From Melghirimyces profundicolus (GTDB lineage: Bacteria; Bacillota; Bacilli; Thermoactinomycetales; DSM-45169), in contig NZ_QBKR01000020.1 in the NCBI RefSeq assembly GCF_003054245.1, positions 1 through 64,000 of the forward strand: 64,000 nt of DNA. The letters run 5' to 3'. The translations under genes were made by a program, and so were the position numbers. Shown piece by piece: positions 26,522 through 35,438 of this stretch. The stretch's first letter is position 1. Every line of letters starts with the position of its first letter. The notes under the pieces are model-generated. The model was not told where the DNA came from, did not search any database, and saw nothing but the letters and a program-made list of their open reading frames with translations.

Positions 26522-27181
26522 ATGGCCTATACCATCACAGTCGAAAAACGCGAAAGCCGACCGAGATCCATCTTGACCCGTCTTCGCCGGGAAGGCCGCG
26601 TTCCGGCTGTCGTATACGGAAAAGGGATTGAGAACGAGCTGATTCACCTGGAAAACAGCGAAGTAATCAAGATGCTTCAGCAGGAAGGAACTTCGGCCGT
26701 TTACGAGATCCGGTTTCCCGACGGGAAATCCCGTAAGGTCATGATCCGTGAGTTGCAAAAGGATCGAGTCAAGGATCAGATCCTCCACATTGACTTTAAG
26801 GAAGTCAAGATGAACGAACCCATCGAAGCCGAGGTCCCCGTTGAACTGACCGGCGAACCCAAAGGGGTCAAAGAGGGGGGCATCCTGGAGCAACAGCTCC
26901 GGAGCGTGAAGATCCGCTGTCTTCCCGACGAGATCCCGGAGTCGGCGAAAGGTGAGATTGGGGACTTGGAGATCGGCGAGTCCATCACAGCAGGTGACTT
27001 AAGGGTTCCGGAAGTCGCCGAACTTCTCACCGACCCGCAGGAAGTGGTGGCTTCCGTCCGGCCGCCTCAGGTGGAACAGGAGAAAGAAGCCGAAGAGGAG
27101 GCGGAAGCGGCCGCTGAGGCGGACAAGGCCAAGGATGAAGCGGCTGATCAGGATGATGTCGAAGGGAAGGAAGAGGATTAA
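26522..27181 (+). CDS. rplY: ribosomal protein bL25 / general stress protein Ctc
   Basis: Ctc is the long form of bL25 that binds 5S rRNA and is induced by stress in Bacillus. The 219-residue protein has the L25 domain (about 1-95, with RRIGRVPAVVYG-like RREGRVPAVVYGKG), a TL5-type C-terminal beta domain to about residue 180, and a highly acidic Glu/Ala/Asp tail. Start is ATG after GAAGGAGGAAACC. A sigma-B promoter lies about 70 bases upstream, and a strong hairpin separates it from pth. Confidence 0.96.
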   Translation: MAYTITVEKRESRPRSILTRLRREGRVPAVVYGKGIENELIHLENSEVIKMLQQEGTSAVYEIRFPDGKSRKVMIRELQKDRVKDQILHIDFKEVKMNEPIEAEVPVELTGEPKGVKEGGILEQQLRSVKIRCLPDEIPESAKGEIGDLEIGESITAGDLRVPEVAELLTDPQEVVASVRPPQVEQEKEAEEEAEAAAEADKAKDEAADQDDVEGKEED

Positions 27182-27243
27182 CCCCTTTGGTGGGAAAAAT
27201 CATAGATACGGGATTCAAAGGACAAGCTTTGGACCGGGGATCA

Positions 27244-27268
27244 GGCGCAACGCTTCCGTTGCGCCTTC
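27244..27268 (+). terminator. hairpin between ctc and pth
   Basis: A 9-bp perfect stem, GGCGCAACG (27244-27252) with CGTTGCGCC (27257-27265), has the very stable CTTC loop. The T run after it is poor, so partial read-through to pth is likely. Confidence 0.7.
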
Positions 27269-27295
27269 CTGTGTAATGGAGGAGGAGCGACACCA

Positions 27296-27895
27296 ATGAA
27301 AGTGATTGTCGGACTGGGCAACCCGGGTTTAAAATACGCGTTGACAAGGCACAACATCGGATTCTGGGTGGTGGACCGACTGAGTGAGGAATGGGGGATC
27401 CCGGTCGGAAAAGAAAAATGGAAAGCCCAAGTGGGAGAAGGACGTGTCGGCACGGAAAAAGTCGTTCTCCTCAAACCGGAAACCTACATGAACCGGTCCG
27501 GGCAATCCGTAAGACCCGCTCTGGATTGGTTGAAATGCGATCTGGAGGATCTCCTGGTGATTTATGATGACCTGGATCTGCCTCCCGGGAAAATCCGTTT
27601 GCGTCTGAAGGGGAGTGCCGGCGGGCACCGAGGTGTACAATCCATTATCGACCACCTCGGTACCGCCGACTTTAAACGAATCAAGATCGGAATCGGGCGA
27701 CCGGATTCACCGGTGCCGGTCACAGATTATGTCCTTTCCCGTTTCAATGAGGAAGAGGATGAACCGATCGCCGATGCCGTTCAACGTGCCGTCGATGCGG
27801 CCAAAGCGTGGATTGACCGCCCCTTTGAAGAAGTGATGAACGAGTTCAACCGGAACAGGGAATCACGGATCGGCCCTCCGGGTGAGGATGGGTGA
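27296..27895 (+). CDS. pth: peptidyl-tRNA hydrolase
   Basis: Pth (SpoVC) recycles tRNA from peptidyl-tRNA dropped by ribosomes. The 199-residue protein has the catalytic His in GLGNPGLKYALTRHNIGF (H19 with N20), the PETYMNRSGQS motif, DDLDLPPGKIR and GSAGGHRGVQSI. Start is ATG. It ends just inside the putative sigma-F promoter of fin. Confidence 0.97.
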   Translation: MKVIVGLGNPGLKYALTRHNIGFWVVDRLSEEWGIPVGKEKWKAQVGEGRVGTEKVVLLKPETYMNRSGQSVRPALDWLKCDLEDLLVIYDDLDLPPGKIRLRLKGSAGGHRGVQSIIDHLGTADFKRIKIGIGRPDSPVPVTDYVLSRFNEEEDEPIADAVQRAVDAAKAWIDRPFEEVMNEFNRNRESRIGPPGEDG

Positions 27896-27923
27896 ATGGA
27901 AGGCCTTCGGATGGGAGATACTG
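27894..27923 (+). promoter_or_regulatory. candidate sigma-F/G promoter of fin
   Basis: GAATG (27894-27898) fits the forespore -35 (GHATR) and GGAGATACTG (27914-27923) fits all fixed positions of the sigma-F -10, with a 15-nt spacer. It overlaps the pth stop codon. fin is transcribed by sigma-F in B. subtilis. Confidence 0.6.
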
Positions 27924-27955
27924 TAACGGAATCATCCATTCCATGGAGGCATAGT

Positions 27956-28186
27956 ATGGAGGTAAATTATTTCTGCCGGTATTGCAACTCCACGATCGGA
28001 CGGATCGATCATGATGGGGTGACGGAAGTGCAACTGGGTTTCCATTGGTTGACCCCGGAAGAGCGGAAGGATATAATATCCTATGATTCAGACGGTCGAA
28101 CCACCGTTCGAGTGGTATGTGAAACATGCCAGGAAATGCTGAACCGAAATCCGGAGCTGTCCCTCTTATCCCGACCGTTACAGTAG
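27956..28186 (+). CDS. fin: anti-sigma-F factor Fin
   Basis: Fin (YabK) binds RNA polymerase/sigma-F in the forespore and helps the switch to sigma-G. The 76-residue product has two zinc-type pairs, FCRYC near the start and CETCQ near residue 59, plus LGFHWLTPEERKDIISY matching B. subtilis Fin. The ATG at 27956 is chosen because GGAGGC is six bases upstream and the product then has the B. subtilis length; the longer frame would overlap the promoter. Confidence 0.92.
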   Translation: MEVNYFCRYCNSTIGRIDHDGVTEVQLGFHWLTPEERKDIISYDSDGRTTVRVVCETCQEMLNRNPELSLLSRPLQ

Positions 28187-28269
28187 GTCAGACTGTGGTG
28201 AAGCACCGTCGAAGACAGGTGAGAGAAGGAAAAAATGGACAGGGACGGATTGCGGGTATACGACAATAC

Positions 28270-28302
28270 AGCCTTAGCTGTCCCCAGCTGAGGCTTCTTT
28301 TT
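28270..28302 (+). terminator. terminator after fin
   Basis: AGCCTTAGCT (28270-28279) pairs with AGCTGAGGCT (28286-28295) with one G-U pair, followed by a T-rich run. Confidence 0.88.
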
Positions 28303-28345
28303 GTATGTTTGCGAGGAATCGAAGTGGAGGGGAGGATGAAGGGAT

Positions 28346-31300
28346 TTGGAAACCCTGCTTCAATTGTTTCGCCGGGACCCCGAGTTTCAATCCACAGTGG
28401 AATCCTTGAAACAAGGGTTGAAAGAGCAACTCGTGGCCGGGCTGACAGGTTCGGCCCGGATGATGTACGTGGCTTCTCTTTTCCGGGAAACCCGACGGCC
28501 GGTGATGGTGGTGACCCATAACCTGAACCAGGCCCAAAAAGCGGTGGAAGATCTTTATGAATTGCTCCCAAAAGATCAGGTGATGCTTTATCCGGCCAAC
28601 GAACTGGTCGCGACGGAAATTGCCCTGGACGGACATGAAACCCTGGGTGATCGAATCCACGCTCTTTCCCGTCTGTCGAAAGGATTTGACGGGGTTTTTG
28701 TCGTGCCTTTCGCCGGTCTCAGAAAAATGTTTCCCCCCGCCCATGTAATTGCCGGTAACCACCGCTCCCTGAAAGTGGGGATGGAAAGCCCGATCGGCCC
28801 CTTGATGGACCACTTGGTCAAAGTCGGGTACGAGCGAACCGAAATGGTGGAAAAACCCGGTGAGTTCAGTTTACGGGGCGGAATTCTGGATCTTTACCCG
28901 GTCACGTTCCAAAACCCGGTGCGGATCGAATGGTTTGATGATGAAGTGGAGTCCATCCGTCTGTTCTCCGTCACGGATCAACGCTCCCGGTCGACATTGG
29001 ACGAGGTGGAAATCCCCCCTGCCCGGGAACTGTTCGCCGATTCGGATACATTGTACCGAGTCGGGGATGAGGTGCTCAATCTCTTGGAAGAACGGCTGTC
29101 CAAAGTGAAAGATCCCGAGACGCGGAAAAAGCTGACGGAGAAGATCACCTGGGAGGCAGAGCAACTGAAATCGGGCACCCTTTTCACCGGTATTTACAAA
29201 TATATCAGCCGGATTTATCCGGAGAGTCACAGCCTGTTGGATTACCTGCCCATGGATACGATCTGGCTGATGGACGAACCTGCCCGGATTCAGGAATCCG
29301 CGCGCCAGATGGAAAAAGAAGAAGGAGAATGGCAGACCGCCCTCCTCAGCCAGGGGGAGTACCTGCCGCAACTGGCTTTATCCCATTCCTACGACGACCT
29401 TTTGGCGCGGCACGAAAATCAGCGGATTCACCTCTCTCTGTTCGTCAGACAGGTGGGGGGAATCCAACCCCAAAACATCGTCCAGTTCATATGCCGGGGC
29501 ATGCAGCAGTTCCACGGTCAGATGCACGTGTTGAAAACGGAGTGGGATCGATGGACGAAATCCAAGTACCGGGTTCTGTTTCTGGCCAGCACCGAAGAGC
29601 GGGCCGAGCGCCTGGAGAGGGTTTTGTCCGATTACGGGATGGAAGTGACCCGATCCAAGGAAGAGAGTCCCCTGCCCCCCGGCCGTCCCTCCGTCCGCGT
29701 CTCCTCTCTCGCCAGTGGATTCGAGCTGGGAAGCGCGAAGTTGGCGGTGGTGACCGAAGGAGAAGTCTTCACCCAAAAACGGCGCAGAGTCCGTCGATCC
29801 GCGAAAATGGACCACGCGGAAAAAATCAAGGATTATCAGGAATTGAAACCCGGGGACTATGTGGTGCACGTCAACCACGGCATCGGGAAGTACACCGGGA
29901 CGGAGACCCTGGAAGTCGGCGGAGTTCACAAGGATTACATGCTGATCCAGTACGCCGGCAATGACAAGCTCTACGTGCCGATTGAGCAGATCGACCAGGT
30001 GCAGAAATACCTCGGCAGTGAAGAAAAGACGCCGAAGGTGTACAGCCTCGGGGGAAGCGAATGGAGCAAGGTCAAAAACAAAGTTCGCTCCTCGATCGAG
30101 GACATTGCGTCCGACCTGATCAAGCTTTACGCCAAACGGCAGTCGGCCAAGGGATATGCCTTCTCCCCCGACACGCCTTACCAACGGGAATTTGAGGCGC
30201 TTTTCCCCTATGAGGAAACGGCGGACCAGTTGCGTTCCATCGAAGAGATCAAAAAGGACATGGAGAAACCCCGGCCCATGGACCGGCTTCTGTGCGGGGA
30301 TGTCGGTTACGGAAAGACGGAAGTGGCCATCCGGGCTGCTTTCAAAGCCACGATGGACGGAAAGCAGGTGGCGGTTCTCGTTCCCACGACCATCCTGGCA
30401 CAGCAGCATTATGAGACCTTCATGGAACGCTTCGCCGATTTTCCGGTGGAGATCCGGGTGCTGTCCCGCTTTCGTTCCCGGAAGGAGCAAAAGGTGACCA
30501 TCCAAGAGGTGAAAAACGGGACCGTCGATATTGTGATCGGAACCCACCGCCTCCTGTCGAAAGATGTTCAGTTCAAGGATCTGGGTCTTTTGATCGTGGA
30601 CGAAGAACAGCGCTTCGGGGTGAAGCACAAGGAAAAGATCAAGCAGTTGAAGAGCAACGTCGACGTTCTCACCCTGACAGCGACGCCGATTCCGCGGACG
30701 CTCCACATGTCGATGATGGGGGTACGGGACCTGTCCGTGATCGAGACTCCGCCGGAGAATCGTTTTCCCGTGCAGACATATGTTCTGGAATACTCTGCCG
30801 CATTGGTAAGAGAAGCCATTGAACGGGAAATGGCCAGAGGTGGACAAGTTTACTTCCTGTACAACCAGGTTCACAACATTGACAAAATGGCGGATCAGAT
30901 CCGAATGCTGGTCCCGGATGCCCGCATCGCTGTCGCTCACGGGCAAATGGCCGAATCCCAACTGGAAAAGGTTATGCTGGACTTTTTGGACGGGGAGTAT
31001 GACGTTCTGGTGAGTACCACCATTATTGAGACGGGGGTGGATATCCCCAACGTCAATACTCTGATCATTTACAATGCGGACAAAATGGGCCTCTCCCAAT
31101 TGTACCAGCTTCGGGGCCGGGTGGGCCGATCCAACCGCATTGCCTACGCTTATTTCACCTACCAGCGGGACAAAGTGCTGTCGGAAACGGCGGAAAAACG
31201 CCTGCAGGCGATCAAGGAATTTACCGAACTGGGCTCCGGTTTCAAAATCGCGATGCGGGATCTGGCCATCCGAGGGGCGGGAAATCTTCTCGGTGCAGAG

Positions 31301-31891
31301 CAGCACGGTCACATCGCGTCGGTCGGTTTTGAATTGTACACCCAGATGCTGAAAGAAGCCATCGCGGAACAACAAGGAGAAAAAGAGGAAGAGAGCCGAC
31401 CCGATCCCGTGATTGAGCTGGATGTGGATGCTTATATTCCCTCCGATTACATCGGGGATGAAAAACAGAAGTTCGAGATTTACAAAAAGATCCGCTCCGT
31501 CCGCACCCTGGAGGAAGCCCGGGATTTGAAGGAGGAGATGGAAGATCGTTTCGGGGATCTTCCCGGCCCGGTGCAAAACCTGCTGCGCGTCGCCCGCCTT
31601 CGTGCTTATGCCATTCGATACCATATGGAAGAGATCAAGCAGCAGGGTCAGGAGATCCAGATCCGGCTTCATCCGGACCAAAACCAAGTGGTGGACGGTC
31701 AGCGCCTCTTCAGCGTCGCGCATGAATTTCCCGGTCGCGTGCGCCTTTCTTCCGGTGAACGCATCGGGATCAACTTCCGGTTGAAAGGAATGCCGATGGC
31801 CGAAGGACTGGAAATGGTGGAACAGTTTCTGATAAAATATGAAACGGTTCCTAAAACGAAAGGAGCAGTTCCAAATGCGGCCAATGAATAA
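28346..31891 (+). CDS. mfd: transcription-repair coupling factor Mfd
   Basis: Mfd removes RNA polymerase stalled at DNA lesions and recruits UvrA. The 1181-residue protein has the UvrB-like N-terminal module, the RNA-polymerase-interaction domain around GDYVVHVNHGIGKY (about residue 505), and the RecG-like translocase with GDVGYGKT (651-658), DEEQRFG (from 752), TATPIPRTLHM and QLRGRVGRSNR. The C-terminal TRCF domain follows. The start is a TTG; there is no better in-frame start upstream and the N-terminus then aligns with B. subtilis Mfd. Confidence 0.97.
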   Translation: METLLQLFRRDPEFQSTVESLKQGLKEQLVAGLTGSARMMYVASLFRETRRPVMVVTHNLNQAQKAVEDLYELLPKDQVMLYPANELVATEIALDGHETLGDRIHALSRLSKGFDGVFVVPFAGLRKMFPPAHVIAGNHRSLKVGMESPIGPLMDHLVKVGYERTEMVEKPGEFSLRGGILDLYPVTFQNPVRIEWFDDEVESIRLFSVTDQRSRSTLDEVEIPPARELFADSDTLYRVGDEVLNLLEERLSKVKDPETRKKLTEKITWEAEQLKSGTLFTGIYKYISRIYPESHSLLDYLPMDTIWLMDEPARIQESARQMEKEEGEWQTALLSQGEYLPQLALSHSYDDLLARHENQRIHLSLFVRQVGGIQPQNIVQFICRGMQQFHGQMHVLKTEWDRWTKSKYRVLFLASTEERAERLERVLSDYGMEVTRSKEESPLPPGRPSVRVSSLASGFELGSAKLAVVTEGEVFTQKRRRVRRSAKMDHAEKIKDYQELKPGDYVVHVNHGIGKYTGTETLEVGGVHKDYMLIQYAGNDKLYVPIEQIDQVQKYLGSEEKTPKVYSLGGSEWSKVKNKVRSSIEDIASDLIKLYAKRQSAKGYAFSPDTPYQREFEALFPYEETADQLRSIEEIKKDMEKPRPMDRLLCGDVGYGKTEVAIRAAFKATMDGKQVAVLVPTTILAQQHYETFMERFADFPVEIRVLSRFRSRKEQKVTIQEVKNGTVDIVIGTHRLLSKDVQFKDLGLLIVDEEQRFGVKHKEKIKQLKSNVDVLTLTATPIPRTLHMSMMGVRDLSVIETPPENRFPVQTYVLEYSAALVREAIEREMARGGQVYFLYNQVHNIDKMADQIRMLVPDARIAVAHGQMAESQLEKVMLDFLDGEYDVLVSTTIIETGVDIPNVNTLIIYNADKMGLSQLYQLRGRVGRSNRIAYAYFTYQRDKVLSETAEKRLQAIKEFTELGSGFKIAMRDLAIRGAGNLLGAEQHGHIASVGFELYTQMLKEAIAEQQGEKEEESRPDPVIELDVDAYIPSDYIGDEKQKFEIYKKIRSVRTLEEARDLKEEMEDRFGDLPGPVQNLLRVARLRAYAIRYHMEEIKQQGQEIQIRLHPDQNQVVDGQRLFSVAHEFPGRVRLSSGERIGINFRLKGMPMAEGLEMVEQFLIKYETVPKTKGAVPNAANE

Positions 31892-32909
31892 GCGACTGCT
31901 GACGGCGTTGAGCGCCCTTTTGGCAGTCACTCTGTTGGTAGCCGGCTGTGGTTCCGGCAAGGAGGACAAGAACGCGAAAGACTCCGCAGAGACGCCGGCT
32001 GGACAAGCCGAACCACTTCCCACGGACAGTAAAAAAGTGGTGGCGGAGTATGAAGGCGGAAAAGTGACCGAAGGGGAACTGAACCTTTACCTGAACATTT
32101 TCCGTTTCTTCCAGCCTCAAATGGCGGCTCTTGTCAACACGCCCGAGGCTAAAAGGGAAATCGTCAAACAGTATATTGCTGAAAAGCTGATTGTGGATCG
32201 GGTAAAGGATGACGATAAGTATGAGAAAAAAGCGGAGGAATCCCTGAAGCAGTTCGAGAAGCAGCTGAAGCAGGCACCCGCCGGGGGCAAGGATAAGAAG
32301 AAAAAGGACATGGACACCGTCCTGAAGGAAAACGGGATTACCAAGTCACAGCTGAAGACGTTTCTGGAAAATAACAACAAGGTTTCCGCATACTTCGAAA
32401 ACAAGGTCAGCGAAAAAAGCCTGAAGCAGGCATACGAGAAGTCGGATGACTTCTACAACATCAAGCTTCAGCATGTGCTGATCTCCACCCAGAAAGATCC
32501 GGAAAGCAACGAACCGAAACACTCCGAGAAAGAAGCCAAACAGTTGGCAGAAGAAGTGAAGAAAAAATTGGAAGGTGGGGAGAAGTTCTCCAAGTTGGCC
32601 AAGAAATACTCCGAAGACCCCGGCTCCAAGGATAAAAACGGGAAGGTGGAAGGAACCCCCGACCAATGGGCTCCGGCTTTCGGAAAAGCGGCCAAAGAAC
32701 TTCCGTTGAAAAAGATCAGCGATCCCGTGAAGACGGAATTCGGTTATCACGTCATCAAGGTGAACGAACGGAAAAAGCAACCCTTCGACAAGGTGAAGGA
32801 TCAGTTGAAAGGACAGAAAGTCCAGGAAATGTACCAGGATTTCATCAAAGAGGAAGTCAAGATCAAGAAGCTGAACATTCCCGGTGACAAAGGAAAAGAA
32901 AAAAAGTAA
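31875..32909 (+). CDS. prsA: PrsA-like lipoprotein foldase (peptidyl-prolyl isomerase)
   Basis: PrsA proteins are membrane-anchored parvulin-type isomerases that help secreted proteins fold outside the cell. The product (344 residues) begins with a lipoprotein signal ending in the lipobox LLVAGC, so Cys22 or thereabouts should be lipidated. A SurA-like N-terminal domain follows, then a parvulin domain from IKLQHVLIS to GYHVIKVNERK, and a Lys-rich tail. The ATG at 31875 follows AAAGGAG; upstream in-frame ATGs lie inside mfd. It overlaps the mfd end by 17 bases. Confidence 0.92.
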   Translation: MRPMNKRLLTALSALLAVTLLVAGCGSGKEDKNAKDSAETPAGQAEPLPTDSKKVVAEYEGGKVTEGELNLYLNIFRFFQPQMAALVNTPEAKREIVKQYIAEKLIVDRVKDDDKYEKKAEESLKQFEKQLKQAPAGGKDKKKKDMDTVLKENGITKSQLKTFLENNNKVSAYFENKVSEKSLKQAYEKSDDFYNIKLQHVLISTQKDPESNEPKHSEKEAKQLAEEVKKKLEGGEKFSKLAKKYSEDPGSKDKNGKVEGTPDQWAPAFGKAAKELPLKKISDPVKTEFGYHVIKVNERKKQPFDKVKDQLKGQKVQEMYQDFIKEEVKIKKLNIPGDKGKEKK

Positions 32910-32924
32910 GCCGGAAAGACCGAC

Positions 32925-32952
32925 GGCAGGGTGTGAATCCCTGCCTTTTTTA
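32925..32952 (+). terminator. terminator after the prsA-like gene
   Basis: GGCAGGG (32925-32931) pairs with CCCTGCC (32939-32945), followed by six T. Confidence 0.92.
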
Positions 32953-32968
32953 TTGGTTTTTGGTGTTC

Positions 32969-32998
32969 GCATAATAAATTGGCAAGGGATGAATACTA
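32969..32998 (+). promoter_or_regulatory. candidate sigma-G promoter of spoVT
   Basis: GCATA (32969-32973) fits the sigma-G -35. AATACTA (32992-32998) differs from the -10 consensus CATWHTA only at the first base. The spacer is 18 bp. spoVT is a sigma-G gene in B. subtilis. Confidence 0.55.
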
Positions 32999-33081
32999 TG
33001 GGCGTATCCATCGGCAGATACAGGGAAGAGAATCGGCCTGATTCGAAAAAAATTATCGTGAAAGCGAGGCAACAGAGACCC

Positions 33082-33624
33082 ATGAAAGCAACCGGCATCG
33101 TACGTCGCATCGACGATCTCGGACGGGTCGTGATTCCCAAGGAGATTCGCCGGACCCTTCGCATCAGGGAAGGAGATCCTCTGGAGATTTTCGTCGACCG
33201 AGACGGAGAAGTGATTTTGAAAAAGTATTCCCCCATCGGGGAGTTGGGAGATTTTGCGAAAGAGTACGCGGAAGCTCTTTTTGAAAGTTTGCAGCATGTC
33301 ACCCTCATCTGTGACCGGGATTCGGTGATCGCCGTCGCCGGAGCGTCGAAGAAGGATTATCTGGACAAACCCGTGGGAGGAATCGTGGAAACCTGCATGG
33401 ACCAGCGAAAGCACCATCAGGAAACAACCCCTTCCCGCGCCGAACTGATCCGCGATATGCCGGAGGCCTACGAGTCCTATATCATTGTCCCGATCAACGC
33501 GGGCGGAGATCCCATCGGAGCCGTCATCCTCCTTTCCAAGGAAAACGGCGCAAAAATGGGGGATACGGAGCTGAAGATGGCCACAACGGCTGCATCCTTT
33601 CTGGGTAAACAGATGGAACAGTAA
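33082..33624 (+). CDS. spoVT: stage V sporulation protein T
   Basis: SpoVT is a forespore transcription factor that tunes sigma-G genes late in sporulation. The 180-residue protein has an AbrB-like swapped-hairpin DNA-binding domain (residues 1-50, TGIVRRIDDLGRVVIPKEIRR split by the usual pattern) and a C-terminal GAF domain. The ATG at 33082 matches the usual N-terminus [11 protein letters not shown], although the best ribosome-binding site (GAGG) is somewhat far. A paralogous DNA-binding domain is encoded by abrB at 9575. Confidence 0.96.
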   Translation: MKATGIVRRIDDLGRVVIPKEIRRTLRIREGDPLEIFVDRDGEVILKKYSPIGELGDFAKEYAEALFESLQHVTLICDRDSVIAVAGASKKDYLDKPVGGIVETCMDQRKHHQETTPSRAELIRDMPEAYESYIIVPINAGGDPIGAVILLSKENGAKMGDTELKMATTAASFLGKQMEQ

Positions 33625-33686
33625 CTCTGGGCCCGATCGCGGACTCCTTTCCAAGGAACACCATTATAACAGGTTTGTATCGGTGG

Positions 33687-33711
33687 AGCAGGCGGAGAGG
33701 CCTGCTTTTTC
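33687..33711 (+). terminator. terminator after spoVT
   Basis: AGCAGGC (33687-33693) pairs with GCCTGCT (33700-33706), followed by a T run. Confidence 0.88.
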
Positions 33712-33787
33712 CGTCTGCAAATGACCATTCCCCGGCGAGAAAGTGTATACTGGAGGATAGGTTTCAATGATCGGAAAGGGGATTGCC

Positions 33788-35422
33788 ATGACACCGGGGA
33801 AACAGTCATTCATGAAAGGAGCCGCAATCCTGGCGGCTGCCGCTTTCATCACGAAACTCCTGGGAGCGGTTTACAAAATCCCCTATCAAAACATCACCGG
33901 TAACGAAGGGATGTTTGTTTACCAGCAGGTCTATCCCTTATACAGCACTCTTTTGACGGTGGCCACGGCCGGTTTTCCCATCGCGGTTTCCAAGTTGGTG
34001 TCGGAACGGCTGACACGGGGAGACGAAGAAGGGGCCCGGAGGGTGTTCCGGGTCACTTCGATCTTGCTGTCCCTTTCCGGTATTCTCCTGTTTATCCTCC
34101 TTTATTCAGGGGCACCTGCGGTGGCTGCCTGGATGGGCAGCCGCAAGCTCCTTACCCTGCCGATCCGGGCGGTATCGACAGCGCTATTGATCGTTCCCGT
34201 GATGTCTTCCATCCGCGGGTACTTTCAAGGCCATCAGAATATGACCCCGACTGCGGTTTCCCAGGTGGCGGAGCAAGGAGTTCGGGTGGCGACCATTTTG
34301 ATCTTGGCCTGGTGGTTCACGGCCACGGGAGCCGGGGTGGTCTACGCCGGTGCCGGAGCGGTTTTCGGCGCATTCACCGGAGCGGCTGCCGGCCTGGTGG
34401 TGCTCTTGTTTTATTGGAACCGAAACAGGAAACAGCGGAAACGGTTGATGAGACAAACGGACAGGCCTTTGACTTCTTCCCGGAAGGAGCCCCTCGGGAA
34501 ATTGATCCGACAGCTGGTGGTCTTGTCCATCCCCATCTCCCTGGGGGCGCTGGTGCTCCCACTCTTTTCCCTGGCCGATTCCTTCACGGTCGCCAACCTT
34601 TTGGAGGCGGGAGGTTGGAGTAAATACCAGGCAGTGGAGGGAAAGGGGATTTATGACCGGGGGCAGCCCCTGATCCAATTCGCTTCCTTTTTTGCCACTG
34701 CGCTCTCCCTGTCGATCGTACCGGCGATTGCGGAAGCGCAGACCCGGGGAGACGAAAGGAGAACGGGGGAACGTTCCGCCCTGGCCCTTCGCATGACTCT
34801 GTTTCTGGGATTGCCCGCCTCGCTGGGGTTGGCCTTGGTGGCCCAACCCACCAACGTGATGCTGTACCGGGACGCTGCCGGCTCGGAAGCCCTGGCGATC
34901 CTGGCCTTGACCACGCTGTTTTCCACCCTGGCGATGACCTCTTCGGGAATCCTTCAGGGGTTGGGGAAAGTGGGGTTGCCTGCTCGGAACCTGTTGATCG
35001 GGGTGGGGGTGAAGCTGATCGGGAACCTTTTTTGGGTTCCCGTGCTGGACATCCGCGGGGCGGCCCTTGCCACGGTCCTTGGTTATGCCACGGCGGCCGC
35101 CCTCAATCTGGGGGCCCTGCGTTCACGGATCGGCTCCCTTTTCCGCCTCGGCCCGGCCAAATTTCCGTTATTCGGCTCGGTCCTGATAATGGGCTTCGCT
35201 GCCTGGGTTGCCGTCCGGGGGATTCTTTGGTGGACGGAGGGTTGGAGTTTGCGTCTTTCCATGAGTGCCGCTTCCCTCGGAGGGGTGCTGGCCGGCGCGG
35301 TCGTATACGGTACGGCTCTTCTCGTGCTGGGAGTGGTCCGCCGCCGGGACCTGGAGCGGGTTCCCAAGGTGGGCAGCCGGTTGGTTCCATTATTGGAGCG
35401 GTACGGGTTGTTGAAATATTAG
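33788..35422 (+). CDS. MATE/MOP-superfamily polysaccharide flippase, YabM/SpoVB type
   Basis: A polytopic membrane protein of 544 residues in the SpoVB/MurJ-like flippase group, likely with 14 membrane segments. Family marks include FITKLLGAVYKIPYQNI near the N-terminus, SSIRGYFQGHQNM and ASSLAM-type SSGILQGLGK. B. subtilis YabM is in this position; SpoVB relatives are thought to move lipid-linked cell-wall or polysaccharide precursors. The substrate is not known. The ATG at 33788 follows AAAGGGG with good spacing; one seven codons upstream lacks it. Confidence 0.9.
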   Translation: MTPGKQSFMKGAAILAAAAFITKLLGAVYKIPYQNITGNEGMFVYQQVYPLYSTLLTVATAGFPIAVSKLVSERLTRGDEEGARRVFRVTSILLSLSGILLFILLYSGAPAVAAWMGSRKLLTLPIRAVSTALLIVPVMSSIRGYFQGHQNMTPTAVSQVAEQGVRVATILILAWWFTATGAGVVYAGAGAVFGAFTGAAAGLVVLLFYWNRNRKQRKRLMRQTDRPLTSSRKEPLGKLIRQLVVLSIPISLGALVLPLFSLADSFTVANLLEAGGWSKYQAVEGKGIYDRGQPLIQFASFFATALSLSIVPAIAEAQTRGDERRTGERSALALRMTLFLGLPASLGLALVAQPTNVMLYRDAAGSEALAILALTTLFSTLAMTSSGILQGLGKVGLPARNLLIGVGVKLIGNLFWVPVLDIRGAALATVLGYATAAALNLGALRSRIGSLFRLGPAKFPLFGSVLIMGFAAWVAVRGILWWTEGWSLRLSMSAASLGGVLAGAVVYGTALLVLGVVRRRDLERVPKVGSRLVPLLERYGLLKY

Positions 35423-35438
35423 AAGGGGGCGTTGCATA

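Noticed and set aside
29378-32023. An 881-codon open frame on the minus strand
   Set aside because: Antisense shadow of mfd and the start of the prsA-like gene; no ribosome-binding site and no recognisable motif.
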